Assembly: GCA_020433835.1 (NCBI GenBank)
Contig: JAGRBY010000511.1
Location: 1 to 5,367, forward strand
Reading direction: 5' to 3'
Source of the DNA: Anaerolineae bacterium
GTDB lineage: Bacteria > Chloroflexota > Anaerolineae > 4572-78 > J111
DNA length: 5,367 bases
Under the pieces are notes generated by a model. That model searched no databases and had not been told where the DNA came from. It was given only the letters and a program-made list of their open reading frames with translations. Below, piece by piece: positions 5,112 through 5,367 of this stretch (the first letter of the stretch is position 1; the number at the start of each line of letters is the position of its first letter). A program made the translations under genes and the position numbers.

Positions 5112-5367
5112 ATTCCGGCGTGGGGATTAAGCCCAACTGCTGCATCATCGCCATCTGGTCAAATAAGCGCCACGATTCGACGATTTGCCCCTCGACCACC
5201 CGGTCGATAATGATTTCTGACATTGTCACCGACTTACCCGTCGGGGGAATACCCATCATGTCACCCGTATGGGTGCCTCGAAAGGTGATCCGGCTAACGA
5301 CCAGGTCCCCTTCCGCAATCATGGCTTCGACGGTTGACGAGCTGCCGCTGAACGCACTCAGGAGCAG
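5110..5367 (-). CDS. SnoaL-like / ester cyclase family protein (N-terminus beyond window)
   Basis: The frame is open from the right edge to the TAG at 5110-5112, giving the last 85 residues. The start lies outside the window; the in-frame ATG at 5322 ('MIAEGD') is internal to the domain and is not a real start. Family marks are 'VEAMIAEGDLVVSRITFRGTHTGDMMGIPPTGKSVTMSEIIIDRVVEGQIVESWRLFDQMAMMQQLG', which contains the classic G-PPTGK loop, the E-W pair and the C-terminal 'FDQ...MMQQLG' helix of the polyketide-cyclase-like group. Where relatives usually read 'AFPDL', this one reads 'AFSGSS', a local change just before the conserved part. The protein is probably cytoplasmic. It is the third SnoaL-type domain in the window and the most canonical. 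Its reaction is unknown. Confidence 0.8.
   Translation of the reverse strand: MLLSAFSGSSSTVEAMIAEGDLVVSRITFRGTHTGDMMGIPPTGKSVTMSEIIIDRVVEGQIVESWRLFDQMAMMQQLGLIPTPE

Noticed and set aside
5110..5322. A 70-aa gene starting at the ATG at 5322
   Set aside because: The frame continues upstream to the window edge with typical SnoaL sequence, so this ATG is internal to a longer gene.

Overview
The window looks like a piece of a GC-rich bacterial chromosome in which every supportable gene lies on the minus strand. The best guess for the host is a Chloroflexota-type (or possibly actinobacterial) environmental bacterium. That rests on protein style only: multiple SnoaL-like/ester-cyclase paralogues, plus a large secreted beta-helix protein with an Ig-like domain, a prealbumin-like domain and a 'GFWKNW' C-terminal domain. 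No rRNA or marker gene is present to confirm it.

Reading in the direction of transcription (high to low coordinates), the window holds: the C-terminal part of a SnoaL-like protein (5367-5110, cut by the window end); a four-helix membrane protein of about 101 aa (5000-4695); a two-gene unit made of a small dimeric alpha/beta-barrel-like protein (4538-4272) and a complete SnoaL-like protein (4257-3871); a 964-aa secreted right-handed beta-helix protein (3598-704) followed by a strong hairpin (638-668); and a second version of the two-gene unit (438-1), in which the barrel-like gene and the SnoaL-like gene are joined in one open frame that runs out of the left edge. No CRISPR array, tRNA, rRNA, insertion sequence or integrase was seen.

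The most notable structure is the duplication. The two barrel-like genes encode proteins about 70% identical without gaps, and the 40 bases just upstream of them (440-479 and 4540-4579) are identical. In one locus the pair is two translationally coupled genes. In the other the stop codon is missing, and the ribosome-binding site of the second gene is itself translated as the linker 'KEEL'. A second small pattern is a 23-base repeat downstream of two SnoaL genes (3759-3781 and 5089-5111), each copy running into a short hairpin. The window does not show what reaction the SnoaL/barrel pairs carry out. Both folds are used for small-molecule cyclases, isomerases and monooxygenases, and many members are uncharacterised.
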